Shown: positions 55,401-63,473, counted from the first letter of the stretch. The stretch is 64,000 nucleotides of DNA from Bacteroidota bacterium (GCA_023391625.1 JAEWAN010000006.1:310001-374000), one strand, 5' to 3'. A program made the numbers and translations. The notes: generated from the sequence alone by a model not told the origin.

Positions 55401-55934
55401 CACTGCAACTTCAAAAGCCCATTTTCCCGGATTATCTCTAGCTGAAGTTTGATTGTTGAAAACACCAACCTCAGGATCATAAGGATCCCAGAAAAGCCAC
55501 CCTTTGTTATTGTCGCAAACAATTCTCGCATGGTCACCGCCATCCCGTATCTCATATCTAACACCTTCAATGGTATTATCATCTACCCAAGCCATCCCAT
55601 AGTTAGGATTATGACCCGTATATGATAAATACTTACCGCTCAGTATGTTCTGAAAAACAGCAAAAGTTTTTGTAACCTGCGCTTCTCCTTCACCTTCTGT
55701 TGTTGTAGTTACTGTAGCAAGAAAAACATCTCCCGTCTCCTGCAAAGTAGCCTGAGTCTGCGTTATCGGCTTATTGGTAATATACTTACCCGCTCCTTTT
55801 GAACCGGCAGCAGGGTCCACATTTTTTATTTTGTAATACTGACCATTAACCGGCAGCATTACATCCTCTGCCATAATATTCCCTGCAAACAACAGGCAAA
55901 CCAGCAAAGTAAATAAAGAATAGATTTTTTTCAT
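52488..55934 (-). CDS. Secreted FIVAR/ricin-like protein 4 with T9SS-type sorting domain
   Basis: 1148 residues. Signal peptide ends IMAED. The first module (MLPVNGQYYKIKNVDPAAGS, ending GKWAFEVA) pairs with gene 3; the second (VEYRIICADLSLGYMYAD, with GLSDDQLFVFEEV) pairs with genes 1 and 2. Two FIVAR-like segments (TGQYLPADREAL, PGQYLPETRAEL), a lectin-like module (ending NHQWKPV), six FIVAR repeats (~707-1072) and the sorting domain (~1073-1148) follow. It therefore combines an N-terminal module of one pair with a second module of the other. Confidence 0.85.
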   Translation of the reverse strand: MKKIYSLFTLLVCLLFAGNIMAEDVMLPVNGQYYKIKNVDPAAGSKGAGKYITNKPITQTQATLQETGDVFLATVTTTTEGEGEAQVTKTFAVFQNILSGKYLSYTGHNPNYGMAWVDDNTIEGVRYEIRDGGDHARIVCDNNKGWLFWDPYDPEVGVFNNQTSARDNPGKWAFEVAVNADVQVKITEKIAEAEAVLAQEGIFGDAEKAALQTAIADAKAFDTEGATFEAMVAVINNLQAVIVAYEASQIIPEIGIEEGVEYRIICADLSLGYMYADSKKNCSFKTGLSDDQLFVFEEVEGKGYKIKPLAYPDSSVYVRGTSGYDAVSFGKKDGDGGSGEKWSEENSTFAVEYAGTINGVNYFYFVAKGNYYLYYGRENTVRTQATPNTTPLGRFAIIPAGEVSKVILTSIINQATNMLSTTEEGSATGQYLPADREALTAAIAAAQAICDDDEVTQEQVDQAVVDLSAAIDIYKLAVMADRTALTAKIAEANDVLATTEEGKKPGQYLPETRAELTAAIAAAQTALEAETLTQVAADEAVATLQEAINVYYNSKVSWVKSNRVYYIVSRGEGRYVGRAEENTATTLTLRGSADATAYPVVFVPTESANIYNVKRYEQDEYLTFNDYNTYFKPLEANADMRLSEVDETYIQLQFVKNKYFGSDGQGVGDGIWANKDGKNQNNHQWKPVENKKMSLAYFLSQVEGYVEADYTAATWTPFQTALTAAKGLAEDATDEQIETAIVALEEAVDALVNISGLKTLIAFVGEMVEADYTAATWGALQTELTAANAALETADTQTAVDEASAALQAAIDALVNISELNALITSAEAFNQADYAAISWDALQAALPEAKNVLQSATTQDEVDTAIATLSTVITDMISLKELREQIADIEASGFVESDYSVASWKALSDALAAAEAVMTTAETKQDVDNARSTLMAAVTGLVNVKDLKTTIESGKDFVESDYTTTSWTAYTTALGTANAAVETAVSESTVVSAKSALDTAIKGLVNVKDLRALVTTAKEKKEADYTAESWSAFKSALNAAESALETAANQAAVDVAKVALQKAMDDLALKTGIEALQSAGIDMYVSGQTLYVTGLSNQVVISGYDVSGRMIFTEQVSEATFTRELPAGNYVIAIKGYVNGSALVISK

Positions 55935-56078
55935 AATACTAAATTTTTGTTTAACAAATAATGAATACTACAAATTGATATATATAATAAAATTACTATA
56001 AGCTATAGTAATCAGGACGAAAAAAATGCCAATATGGATTAGATTTCTTTCTTGAATCAAAAATCCTTATAAGCAATT

Positions 56079-56585
56079 TTAATTTACCTTATTTTTATAT
56101 TTCACTTTGGATAAATCTTCATTTGCCTGAACAATTTTTTTCTTAAGCCCTTCTTTATAGGCTGCCAGTTTATCCTGAAGTTCTTTATCTCCCACAGAAA
56201 GCATCTGAACAGCCAAAATTGCTGCGTTCAGCGAAGCGTTGATACCGACAGTAGCAACAGGAATTCCCGGAGGCATCTGAACGATGGCCAGCAACGCATC
56301 CATCCCCTCCAAAGTAGATTTAATGGGGACACCTATCACTGGTACTGTAGTCATAGCCGCTATTACACCTGGCAAATGAGCAGCCATTCCCGCTGCCGCA
56401 ATAATTACCTGAATACCATTATCCCTCGCATTAACGGCAAATTGCTCTACTTCACGGGGAGTACGGTGTGCTGATAAAGCATTCATCTCAAAAGGTATTT
56501 CAAACTCATCTAACAAGGCTGCCGCCTTTTCCATCACGGGCAAGTCTGAAGTGCTGCCCATAATAATACTTACTTTCGGTTTCAT
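56079..56585 (-). CDS. purE: N5-carboxyaminoimidazole ribonucleotide mutase
   Basis: 168 residues, class I PurE. SIIMGSTSDLPVMEKAA and NALSAHRTPREV hold the nucleotide site; AAAGMAAHLPGVIA and the GIPVATVGINASLNAAILA segment complete the fold. It converts N5-CAIR to CAIR in purine synthesis. PurK, its usual partner, is not in the window. It follows gcvH by 14 bases and probably shares its promoter. Confidence 0.95.
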   Translation of the reverse strand: MKPKVSIIMGSTSDLPVMEKAAALLDEFEIPFEMNALSAHRTPREVEQFAVNARDNGIQVIIAAAGMAAHLPGVIAAMTTVPVIGVPIKSTLEGMDALLAIVQMPPGIPVATVGINASLNAAILAVQMLSVGDKELQDKLAAYKEGLKKKIVQANEDLSKVKYKNKVN

Positions 56586-56599
56586 ATATAAATCTAAAA

Positions 56600-56980
56600 T
56601 TATTGTCCGATTAAGGCCTGATAATCTGCAGCAGAAAGCAAGGCTTCCGCCTGTGCCGGATTCGACAAACTGATTTTTATAATCCAGCCTTCTTCATAAG
56701 GCGAATCATTCACCAACTCCGGAGCATCTTCCAAAGCAGTATTAAATTCCAGGATCTCCGCATCAACAGGCAAGAACAAATCTGAAACGGTTTTCACAGC
56801 TTCTACCGTACCGAAAACATCTCCTGCATTCAATGAATCTCCTACCGTTTCCACTTCTACAAACACAATCTCACCCAATTCATTCTGTGCATAATCCGTT
56901 ATACCGACATAAGCGGTATCACCTTCCACACGAATCCATTCGTGTTCATTAGTATACTTCAAATCCGAAGGAACATTCAT
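56600..56980 (-). CDS. gcvH: Glycine cleavage system H protein
   Basis: 126 residues, standard length. Lipoyl-domain protein; the lipoate-accepting Lys is residue 63 in GTVEAVKTVSDLFLP. NEHEWIRVEGDTAYVGITDYAQ and PYEEGWIIKI are family marks. The lipoyl arm carries the aminomethyl group between the P, T and L (lpd) proteins; only lpd is in this window. Promoter box upstream at 57039. Confidence 0.97.
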   Translation of the reverse strand: MNVPSDLKYTNEHEWIRVEGDTAYVGITDYAQNELGEIVFVEVETVGDSLNAGDVFGTVEAVKTVSDLFLPVDAEILEFNTALEDAPELVNDSPYEEGWIIKISLSNPAQAEALLSAADYQALIGQ

Positions 56981-57011
56981 TGCTTGATTTTAATTTAAAA
57001 TTAGACTTAAG

Positions 57012-57060
57012 ATTCTTTTTATCAACAAGTGAGAAAGACAAATTTAACGATAAAAAGAAT
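57012..57060. repeat. Inverted repeat (12-bp arms) around the gcvH promoter
   Basis: ATTCTTTTTATC at 57012-57023 and GATAAAAAGAAT at 57049-57060 are exact inverse matches, 25 bases apart, enclosing the -7 box. A hairpin or operator is possible; chance in AT-rich DNA is not excluded. Confidence 0.45.
57039..57046 (-). promoter_or_regulatory. Candidate -7 box of gcvH-purE
   Basis: TAAATTTG on the minus strand, 58 bases before the gcvH start. Confidence 0.5.
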
Positions 57061-57113
57061 ATAAAAGAATAAAAATCTGCTTTTTTTACCAAAATTGATA
57101 AAAGTTAGACATT

Positions 57114-57161
57114 ATAAAAGAGAAAAAGGAAACGAATATTCGTTTCCTTTTTCTCTTTTAT
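57114..57161 (-). terminator. Terminator after serA
   Basis: TAAAAGAGAAAAAGGAAACG and its complement form a long perfect stem; it ends the serC-serA unit. Confidence 0.9.
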
Positions 57162-57176
57162 AAAATTCGTAACTGA

Positions 57177-58094
57177 TTAGTTTACTCTGAATTTTTCATT
57201 ACCGTTGACAATGAAATCAACAATTTGTTTTGCAGCAGCAATACCTGCATTAATATTTGCTTCCGCTGTTTGCGCTCCCATTTTCTTTGGAGTAGAGAAA
57301 TAACGTCCGGCAAATTTTTCCTGCATTTCTGCATGATTACCCGGCAATATATCTGTTACATATTTGAAATCAGGACGTGCTTCCATCAAACGCACCAATT
57401 CCGGTTCGTTGATAACCTCCTTACGGGCTGTATTTACCAACACAGCACCTTTAGGCATTTTGTCCAATAAAGCATAGTTAATAGACTGTTTTGTTTCTGC
57501 CGTAGCCGGAATATGCAGTGACACCACATCACATGTAGCATATAATTCCTCAGCTGAGCTTACCGGAGTCACCCCTTCGCTCTTTATCATTTCAGCCGGA
57601 GCAAAAGCATCAAAAGCATACAATTCCATTCCGAAACCTTTAGCGATACGTGCAACATTCCGTCCTACGTTACCGTAAGCATGTATACCCAGTTTTTTAC
57701 CTTTTAACTCAGTACCGGAAGTTCCATTATAGAAATTACGCACAGTGTAAACCAGCAATCCAAAAACTAACTCTGCTACAGCGTTAGAATTTTGTCCCGG
57801 AGTATTCATAACGCAAACTCCAGCTTTCTTTGCTGCTTCCAGATCCACATTATCGTATCCGGCACCAGCACGTACTACTATTTTCAAATTTTTGGCAGCA
57901 GCAATAACTTCTGCATCCACAATATCACTTCGTATAATGATTGCATCTACATCAGCCACAGCATCCAACAATTGTTGTTTCGCTGCATATTTTTCAAGCA
58001 AAGCCAATTCAAAACCGGCTGCTTCTATTTCTTTCCGAATACCATCTACAGCCACTTTAGCAAATGGCTTATCGGTAGCAATAAGTACTTTCAT
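57177..58094 (-). CDS. serA: D-3-phosphoglycerate dehydrogenase (short form)
   Basis: 305 residues, without the ACT regulatory domain seen in long SerA. Substrate-side IVVRAGAGYDNVDLEAA and catalytic VNTARKEVINEPELV are typical. The NAD motif reads HAYGNVGRNVA, with Ala where the first Gly of GxGxxG is usual, an atypical form. It oxidises 3-phosphoglycerate in serine synthesis. It follows serC by 18 bases. A related 2-hydroxyacid dehydrogenase is possible, but the serC neighbour makes serA the best call. Confidence 0.9.
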   Translation of the reverse strand: MKVLIATDKPFAKVAVDGIRKEIEAAGFELALLEKYAAKQQLLDAVADVDAIIIRSDIVDAEVIAAAKNLKIVVRAGAGYDNVDLEAAKKAGVCVMNTPGQNSNAVAELVFGLLVYTVRNFYNGTSGTELKGKKLGIHAYGNVGRNVARIAKGFGMELYAFDAFAPAEMIKSEGVTPVSSAEELYATCDVVSLHIPATAETKQSINYALLDKMPKGAVLVNTARKEVINEPELVRLMEARPDFKYVTDILPGNHAEMQEKFAGRYFSTPKKMGAQTAEANINAGIAAAKQIVDFIVNGNEKFRVN

Positions 58095-58112
58095 AATGTA
58101 ATGACTTTATGT

Positions 58113-59183
58113 TTATGAATGTAATTTTTCAAATTCCTGCATGCAGTCAACCAAAGCCTGTACGCTTTCGATAGGCAATGCGTTATATGTAGAAGCACGG
58201 AAACCACCTACTGAACGGTGACCTTTAATACCCACCATACCGCGTTCTGTCGCAAATTTCAAGAATTCTGCTTCTAATTCCTGATATTCAGGATTCATAA
58301 CAAAACAGATATTCATACGTGAACGGTCTTCTTTTACTGCAGTACCTACAAACAGTTTATTTCTGTCTATTTCATTGTACAACAATTCTGCTTTAGCAAT
58401 GTTTTTCTTTTCCATTGCTTCCAAACCACCGTTTACTTTCAACCAACGCAATGTTTCCAATGCTGAGTATACCGGCAATACAGGAGGTGTGTTAAACATA
58501 GAACCGTTTTCGATATGGGTTCTATAATCTAACATGGTAGGAATATGACGTGAAACTTTTCCCAACAATTCATCTTTCACGATAATGAAAGTAACACCTG
58601 CGGGAGCAAGGTTCTTCTGAGCTCCACCATAAATCAAGCCATATTTAGATACGTCTATAGGACGAGAAAAGATGTCTGAAGACATATCGGCAACCAAAGG
58701 AACCGGAGAATCTATGTCTGTCAATATTTCTGTTCCGAAAATTGTATTATTGGTAGTGATGTGGAAATAATCGGCATCAGCTGGAATAGTATAATTTTTA
58801 GGAATGTAAGTGTAATTTTTATCTTTTGATGAAGCTACTTCAACAGTTTCGCCAAATGCTTTCGCTTCTTTCATTGCCTTATTAGCCCATGTTCCTGTAT
58901 TCAGGTAAGCAGCTTTCTTTTCAAGCAAATTGAAAGGAACCATAGCAAATTCAAGGCTTGCACCTCCTCCTAAGAAAATAACCGAATATCCTTCGGGTAT
59001 ATTTAATAATTCTTTAAACAAAGCTACAGCTTCGTCCATTACTGCCTGAAAATCCTTGGTACGGTGGCTGATTTCAAGAAGAGACAAACCACTTCCGTTA
59101 AAATCCAATACTGCTTGCGCTGTTTTTTCAATCACCTCACGGGGTAAAATTGAAGGTCCCGCATTAAAATTATGTTTCTTCAT
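58113..59183 (-). CDS. serC: Phosphoserine aminotransferase
   Basis: 356 residues from the ATG at 59183 (MKKHNFNAGPSILP); the open frame upstream to 59243 is not expected to be translated, as the promoter box lies within it. PLP enzyme: FNAGPSILPREV, VIFLGGGASLEFAMV, and the lysine site in GLIYGGAQKNLAPAGVT. C-terminal VGGFRASTYNALPIE closes the family pattern. It makes phosphoserine from 3-phosphohydroxypyruvate and is the first gene of the serC-serA unit. Confidence 0.96.
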   Translation of the reverse strand: MKKHNFNAGPSILPREVIEKTAQAVLDFNGSGLSLLEISHRTKDFQAVMDEAVALFKELLNIPEGYSVIFLGGGASLEFAMVPFNLLEKKAAYLNTGTWANKAMKEAKAFGETVEVASSKDKNYTYIPKNYTIPADADYFHITTNNTIFGTEILTDIDSPVPLVADMSSDIFSRPIDVSKYGLIYGGAQKNLAPAGVTFIIVKDELLGKVSRHIPTMLDYRTHIENGSMFNTPPVLPVYSALETLRWLKVNGGLEAMEKKNIAKAELLYNEIDRNKLFVGTAVKEDRSRMNICFVMNPEYQELEAEFLKFATERGMVGIKGHRSVGGFRASTYNALPIESVQALVDCMQEFEKLHS

Positions 59184-59232
59184 ATGAATATGGTATAAAT
59201 AGTTGAAGTTTATTTTCCTGATTAAGAGAGTG

Positions 59233-59240
59233 CAAAAGTA
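59233..59240 (-). promoter_or_regulatory. Candidate -7 box of serC-serA
   Basis: TACTTTTG on the minus strand, 50 bases before the start codon; the wider TACTTTTGCACT is the same as upstream of ahcY. Confidence 0.6.
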
Positions 59241-59427
59241 CATTTTTTTTATTATTCAAAGAAAGAAAATATCAAATTCTAATTCTTTTTTATCAATTTA
59301 AAAACAAAACACTCTTTTCTCCCTTACATTTCAGACAAAAAGTAATTTTAAGCATTGCCTTAAAAAGAGAATATTACTTTCATAAATCCGGAAATATCTG
59401 CACTTTCATCCCACGAATACCAGCAAC

Positions 59428-60378
59428 TCATTCTCGGCCTGACCTTAAGAGCACCACCACACCAATCAATAAAGGAATAGCCCAATTTACAATCCAAATA
59501 GTCATGGCGGCCAGAGCAACTGCGACCGAATTATCGGAAACACTTCCAATAAAAAGCATAGCATAAGAGGCACGTATAACTACGTCAGAAAAAGCGATGG
59601 AAGGAGTCAGGGTTACAAACAGATAATAGGTAGGAATGATAAATAAAACCTGAGGCAATGGTATGCAAACATCAAAGAAGCAAAGCATACAATAGAACTG
59701 AAAAGAAAATACCAAATAACGGCAAAAAGCATAAAATACAAATGAAAGAAGTTCCTTTTTTGAATAGCGGGAAATAAAATCAACAAAATCATTCAATTTT
59801 TTCCTGCGTGTCACATAATCCAACTTTCCAATGGAAGGAAGCAGAAAATATATAGCGCATAACACTGCAAGCAAAAAGAAACTGCACAAAACATACAGTC
59901 CAACATCAATCGCAACATTTCCTCGATATAAAAAAAACAGGATACAGGCTGGGATTCCGCATGAAACAATAACAATGGTCTGTGTAAGCCCGTTCAGTAA
60001 GGACAAAGTAGCTCCTGGAATTCTATTTCCCGGGGTAAGATTAATGCTTCTGCCAACCATATCGCCAAGACGGTTAGGAGAGAAGAAACCTGTAACAACT
60101 CCGGACAACACCCCTTTCAATGCTTGCGTAAAACGTAAATGCTGCACATTATGCATCATTTTTTTCCACTTGAAGGACTCTATCGCAAAATTAAGAGGCA
60201 AAAGCAGACATGCTACAAACAACCAGCCTAGACGAACCAATAGCATTTGCTTCCATTGATTTAAAAACTCATCATAATGTTCAAAAGTAACAAGCTTATA
60301 AATCAAAAACAAAAGGGCTACTATTACAAATATCCATTTGATAACTAAATATATGGTCTCCCTTTTCGGCACCGGCAT
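59428..60378 (-). CDS. Flippase-like (LPG synthase TM domain) membrane protein
   Basis: 316 residues with about eight membrane helices. The SFKWKKMM loop, GVLSGVVTGFFSPNRLGDMVGR (with the RxGE-like site reading NRLGDMVGR) and the TPSIAFSDVVIRASYAM segment match the lysylphosphatidylglycerol-synthase TM-domain family (UPF0104). Members are believed to handle lipid-linked or lipid substrates at the membrane. The adjacent GtrA gene suggests a role in glycolipid or surface-glycan work. Confidence 0.8.
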   Translation of the reverse strand: MPVPKRETIYLVIKWIFVIVALLFLIYKLVTFEHYDEFLNQWKQMLLVRLGWLFVACLLLPLNFAIESFKWKKMMHNVQHLRFTQALKGVLSGVVTGFFSPNRLGDMVGRSINLTPGNRIPGATLSLLNGLTQTIVIVSCGIPACILFFLYRGNVAIDVGLYVLCSFFLLAVLCAIYFLLPSIGKLDYVTRRKKLNDFVDFISRYSKKELLSFVFYAFCRYLVFSFQFYCMLCFFDVCIPLPQVLFIIPTYYLFVTLTPSIAFSDVVIRASYAMLFIGSVSDNSVAVALAAMTIWIVNWAIPLLIGVVVLLRSGRE

Positions 60379-60385
60379 TAAAAAA

Positions 60386-60892
60386 CTAATTGGGTTCTTT
60401 TTTTATGATAAATGTAAACTTTTTCTGAGCGAAGTAACTAAATATACTGGTAATGACAGATATCACAGCGTTCGTAATGGATGGATAAAAACGGAAAATA
60501 TCCACAAAAAGATGAAATCCGGCATAATTCACAGCAAGATTGATTAATACAACCAAAAAATAACGGAATAACTGAACCCTCCCTCGCGAAGCCTTTGCCA
60601 ATGAGAATGTAACATATTTCTGCAACAAAAAACCCGTCAATAAAGTGATTGGAAATTTAATCGTAAAAGCAGCTATGTCTGAACGCACCATTATAAAACC
60701 CAGATCAAGCGGTTGCTGAAACAAAACATAATTATAAATCAAATAATAAAGCACCCAGTCAAACAACATATTGCCCACCCCGCAAACGCCATACCGGAAT
60801 AACTGCTGAGACATAAACGAACGAAAAGGCGGATAAAAGAAATCGATCAGTTTTCTTATCCGGTCTCCTATGACAACAAATAATTTTCGCAT
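60386..60892 (-). CDS. GtrA-family membrane protein
   Basis: 168 residues, four membrane helices. QLFRYGVCGVGNMLFDW at the start, FTIKFPITLLTGFLLQKYVTFS and the final FSYFAQKKFTFI are the typical GtrA marks. GtrA proteins are thought to flip undecaprenyl-linked sugars or support surface-glycan glycosylation. It precedes the flippase-like gene by 7 bases. Confidence 0.88.
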   Translation of the reverse strand: MRKLFVVIGDRIRKLIDFFYPPFRSFMSQQLFRYGVCGVGNMLFDWVLYYLIYNYVLFQQPLDLGFIMVRSDIAAFTIKFPITLLTGFLLQKYVTFSLAKASRGRVQLFRYFLVVLINLAVNYAGFHLFVDIFRFYPSITNAVISVITSIFSYFAQKKFTFIIKKEPN

Positions 60893-60956
60893 TGTTTTTA
60901 CTGGTAGTAATAAGCTAACTTAATAACGGGCGTTTTGGATATTCAACAATAATAAC

Positions 60957-60964
60957 TACTTTTG
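60957..60964 (+). promoter_or_regulatory. Candidate -7 box for rsmA
   Basis: TACTTTTG, about 115 bases before the rsmA start. Confidence 0.4.
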
Positions 60965-61078
60965 CAGGTAGTTAACGTAATTGTGCAAAGATACAATTAA
61001 TTTTTACGAATAAAAGCCGTTTCCAAACATACAAATTCATAGGGTTAGTAACTATTATGCCTGACGACCATCAGAAAT

Positions 61079-61855
61079 ATGAGCGAAGTAAGAGCCAAAA
61101 AACATTTGGGACAGCATTTCCTAAAGGACATGGAAATCGCTCGGCGTATCGTAGACAGCTTGCCTGTCAACGATAAAACTTCTGTGCTCGAAATAGGCCC
61201 AGGTATGGGCGTACTTACCCGCTTCCTTTTACAAAACTCCCAAATCGACCTGACTGCCATTGAACTTGACCAGGAATCAGTTTCTTATTTACACGCACAC
61301 TATCCTGAACTAGAAGTTATTGAAGGCGATTTTCTAAAACTTGACCTAAAAAATATTTTCCCTGAAAAATTCTATATCATAGGGAATTTTCCTTACAATA
61401 TATCCAGCCAGATTTTTTTTAAACTGCTTGACAATAAAGATCAGATACCCTGCCTGGTAGGAATGATACAAAAAGAAGTTGCAGAACGTATTGCATCTCC
61501 GGCAGGCAAAAAAGCGTATGGCATATTAAGCGTTCTGTTACAGGCTTTTTATTCCATAGACTACCTCTTTACTGTACAAGAACACGTTTTCGACCCTCCG
61601 CCTAAGGTCAAATCGGCTGTTATTCGCCTAACGCGCAATGAAGTGTCAAAACTTGACTGCGACGAACAGCTTTTTAAAACTGTGGTGAAAACAGCCTTCA
61701 ACCAGCGACGCAAAACTTTGCGTAATTCTCTGAAACCACTGGTCAATAAAGACAACATAATGTATCAGGATTCTCTTTTCGACAAACGACCGGAGCAACT
61801 GGATGTTGATACTTTCGTCCGACTGACCAACATGGTGGAAGAGGCCAGAAAATAA
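61079..61855 (+). CDS. rsmA: 16S rRNA (adenine-N6)-dimethyltransferase
   Basis: 258 residues. SAM-binding VLEIGPGMGVLTRFLL, the acidic AIELDQESV, the catalytic NFPYNISSQIFFKLL (N-[LF]-P-Y motif) and the C-terminal RRKTLRNSLKPL are characteristic. It dimethylates two adenines near the 3' end of 16S rRNA during small-subunit assembly (KsgA). Single gene, divergent from gtrA. Confidence 0.96.
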   Translation: MSEVRAKKHLGQHFLKDMEIARRIVDSLPVNDKTSVLEIGPGMGVLTRFLLQNSQIDLTAIELDQESVSYLHAHYPELEVIEGDFLKLDLKNIFPEKFYIIGNFPYNISSQIFFKLLDNKDQIPCLVGMIQKEVAERIASPAGKKAYGILSVLLQAFYSIDYLFTVQEHVFDPPPKVKSAVIRLTRNEVSKLDCDEQLFKTVVKTAFNQRRKTLRNSLKPLVNKDNIMYQDSLFDKRPEQLDVDTFVRLTNMVEEARK

Positions 61856-61949
61856 CATTAATTTTAATCATAAGTGAGTGTTCCTTTACATTAACACAAA
61901 GACGTGTTAAGTTTCATCGTACGAAACTCATTTATAAAAGTACAGAGTC

Positions 61950-62906
61950 ATGTCTGAATTAAGAATTTTCTACCACGAAAACGGCAGATTAAAAATATCA
62001 AAGAGTATCGAAACATTGAAAAAAACAGATCTGAAAGATATTATCTGGATTGACCTGAATGACGTTTCGGACGAAATAGAAACTGAACTGGAACAATTCC
62101 TGAAAATATACATACAGGAAGATGAAGAAATGGAAGAAATTGAGATGAGTTCCCGATACATACAGACAGACGACAGTCTGGTAGCAAACTCCAATTTCTT
62201 ATTGGATAATTACACGCTTGAACCGATCTCTTTCATCCTTAAAAACAACATCCTGATTTCTGTCCGCGACGCGGAATTGAAATCATTCAACGAAACAATC
62301 AAAAAAATATATGCCAACACTAAAAGTTTTCCAACAGGGCAACATGTTTTAGTTTCATTGTTGGAAACCCGTGTGGAATATGACGCGGATACTATTGAAG
62401 ATATCACCGACCAAATCACCGTTTTAAGTAAGTCCATGAGTACTACCAGCGATGACAAACCGCTTGGCGAAGACATACTGATTGAGATCAAAGATTTACA
62501 GGAAAAGGTGATGATTATCCGTCAGAATATTATGGACAAACAACGGGTTGTTTCCAACATGTTGAAAGGTGACTTCTTTTACCAGGATCTCCGTCCACGG
62601 TTAAGCATGATTATAAAAGACATTAATTCGTTATTCGAATATACCCGTTTCGGATTTGACCGTCTGGATTATTTACAAGATACATTCCTGGGGTTGGTAA
62701 ACCTGCAACAAAGTAAAATAATCAAAATCTTTACGGTGGTATCTGTCATATTCATGCCTCCTACCTTAATAGCTTCCATATATGGCATGAACTTCCGGCA
62801 TATGCCGGAATTAGACTGGCAGTGGGGGTACGTCTTTTCTATTGCAGCCATGATAATCTCTGTTGCCGTAGTATTGATTTATTTTAAACGAAAAAAATGG
62901 TTATAA
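61950..62906 (+). CDS. corA: CorA-family magnesium/cobalt transporter
   Basis: 318 residues. A large cytoplasmic N-terminal domain (~1-255) rich in acidic residues is followed by two helices; the pore loop GMN motif is in IYGMNFRHMPE, and the basic end KRKKW lies in the cytoplasm. It moves Mg2+ (also Co2+/Ni2+) as a pentamer. A 6-base dyad (AGTTTC/GAAACT) lies in the 94-base upstream gap. Terminator after the gene. Confidence 0.93.
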   Translation: MSELRIFYHENGRLKISKSIETLKKTDLKDIIWIDLNDVSDEIETELEQFLKIYIQEDEEMEEIEMSSRYIQTDDSLVANSNFLLDNYTLEPISFILKNNILISVRDAELKSFNETIKKIYANTKSFPTGQHVLVSLLETRVEYDADTIEDITDQITVLSKSMSTTSDDKPLGEDILIEIKDLQEKVMIIRQNIMDKQRVVSNMLKGDFFYQDLRPRLSMIIKDINSLFEYTRFGFDRLDYLQDTFLGLVNLQQSKIIKIFTVVSVIFMPPTLIASIYGMNFRHMPELDWQWGYVFSIAAMIISVAVVLIYFKRKKWL

Positions 62907-62929
62907 CATCATAATAGATAGAAGAACAT

Positions 62930-62964
62930 AAAAGCGCTACTGAAATATCAGTAGCGCTTTTATT
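62930..62964. terminator. Terminator between corA and the phosphoesterase
   Basis: AAAAGCGCTACTGA / TCAGTAGCGCTTTT; serves both convergent genes. Confidence 0.88.
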
Positions 62965-62984
62965 ATCATACACCATAATCATAT

Positions 62985-63473
62985 TTATTTCAGCTCAATA
63001 ACTTCCAATTCCTGTATTTTATCTCCGTCTATCTGAAAACGGACTAATGTCTGTACCAGGTGAAATCCGTATTTTCCCGCAGCCCCCGGATTAATATGCA
63101 ATAAATCCAGCTTCCTATCGTATTTCACTTTCAAAATATGGGAATGTCCTGTGATAAATAATTTGGGAGGATGCAAAAAAATGTCCGGACGCACTAACTG
63201 GTCATATTTCCCGGGATATCCACCGATGTGAGTAATCCATACTTTTACATCTTCACACATAAACCGATTATGCTGAGGGAAAATCTGCCGTATTTCATGG
63301 CTGTCAATATTTCCCCAGACACCTCTCACCGGTTTAAAACTGCACAACTGGTCAACCACAGCCGTAGATCCCCAATCACCGGCATGCCAAATTTCATCAC
63401 AAGAAGCAAAATATTCAAAAACGCGGGGATCCAGATAAGCGTGTGTATCAGAAAGTAATCCTATCTTTTTCAT
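62985..63473 (-). CDS. YfcE/MJ0936-type metallophosphoesterase
   Basis: 162 residues from the ATG at 63473 (MKKIGLLSDTHAYLD); the frame runs further upstream into the promoter, which is not likely coding. Metal-binding motifs in order: D-x-H (SDTHAY), GD (HAGDWG), GN (WGNIDSHE), ITHIGGYPG and GHSH. Members hydrolyse phosphodiesters (YfcE type). Single gene with a TATATTTG box 16 bases upstream. The physiological substrate is unknown. Confidence 0.9.
   Translation of the reverse strand: MKKIGLLSDTHAYLDPRVFEYFASCDEIWHAGDWGSTAVVDQLCSFKPVRGVWGNIDSHEIRQIFPQHNRFMCEDVKVWITHIGGYPGKYDQLVRPDIFLHPPKLFITGHSHILKVKYDRKLDLLHINPGAAGKYGFHLVQTLVRFQIDGDKIQELEVIELK

Noticed and set aside
40321..55934. Repeated DNA blocks as a CRISPR array or insertion sequence
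   Set aside because: Repeats are ~180 bases long, in frame and protein-coding with diverging third positions; no spacers or transposase are present.
40321..55934. Mpi-controlled inversion of the FIVAR promoters
   Set aside because: No pair of matching inverted repeats was seen around any of the four promoters, so a direct link cannot be supported from this window.
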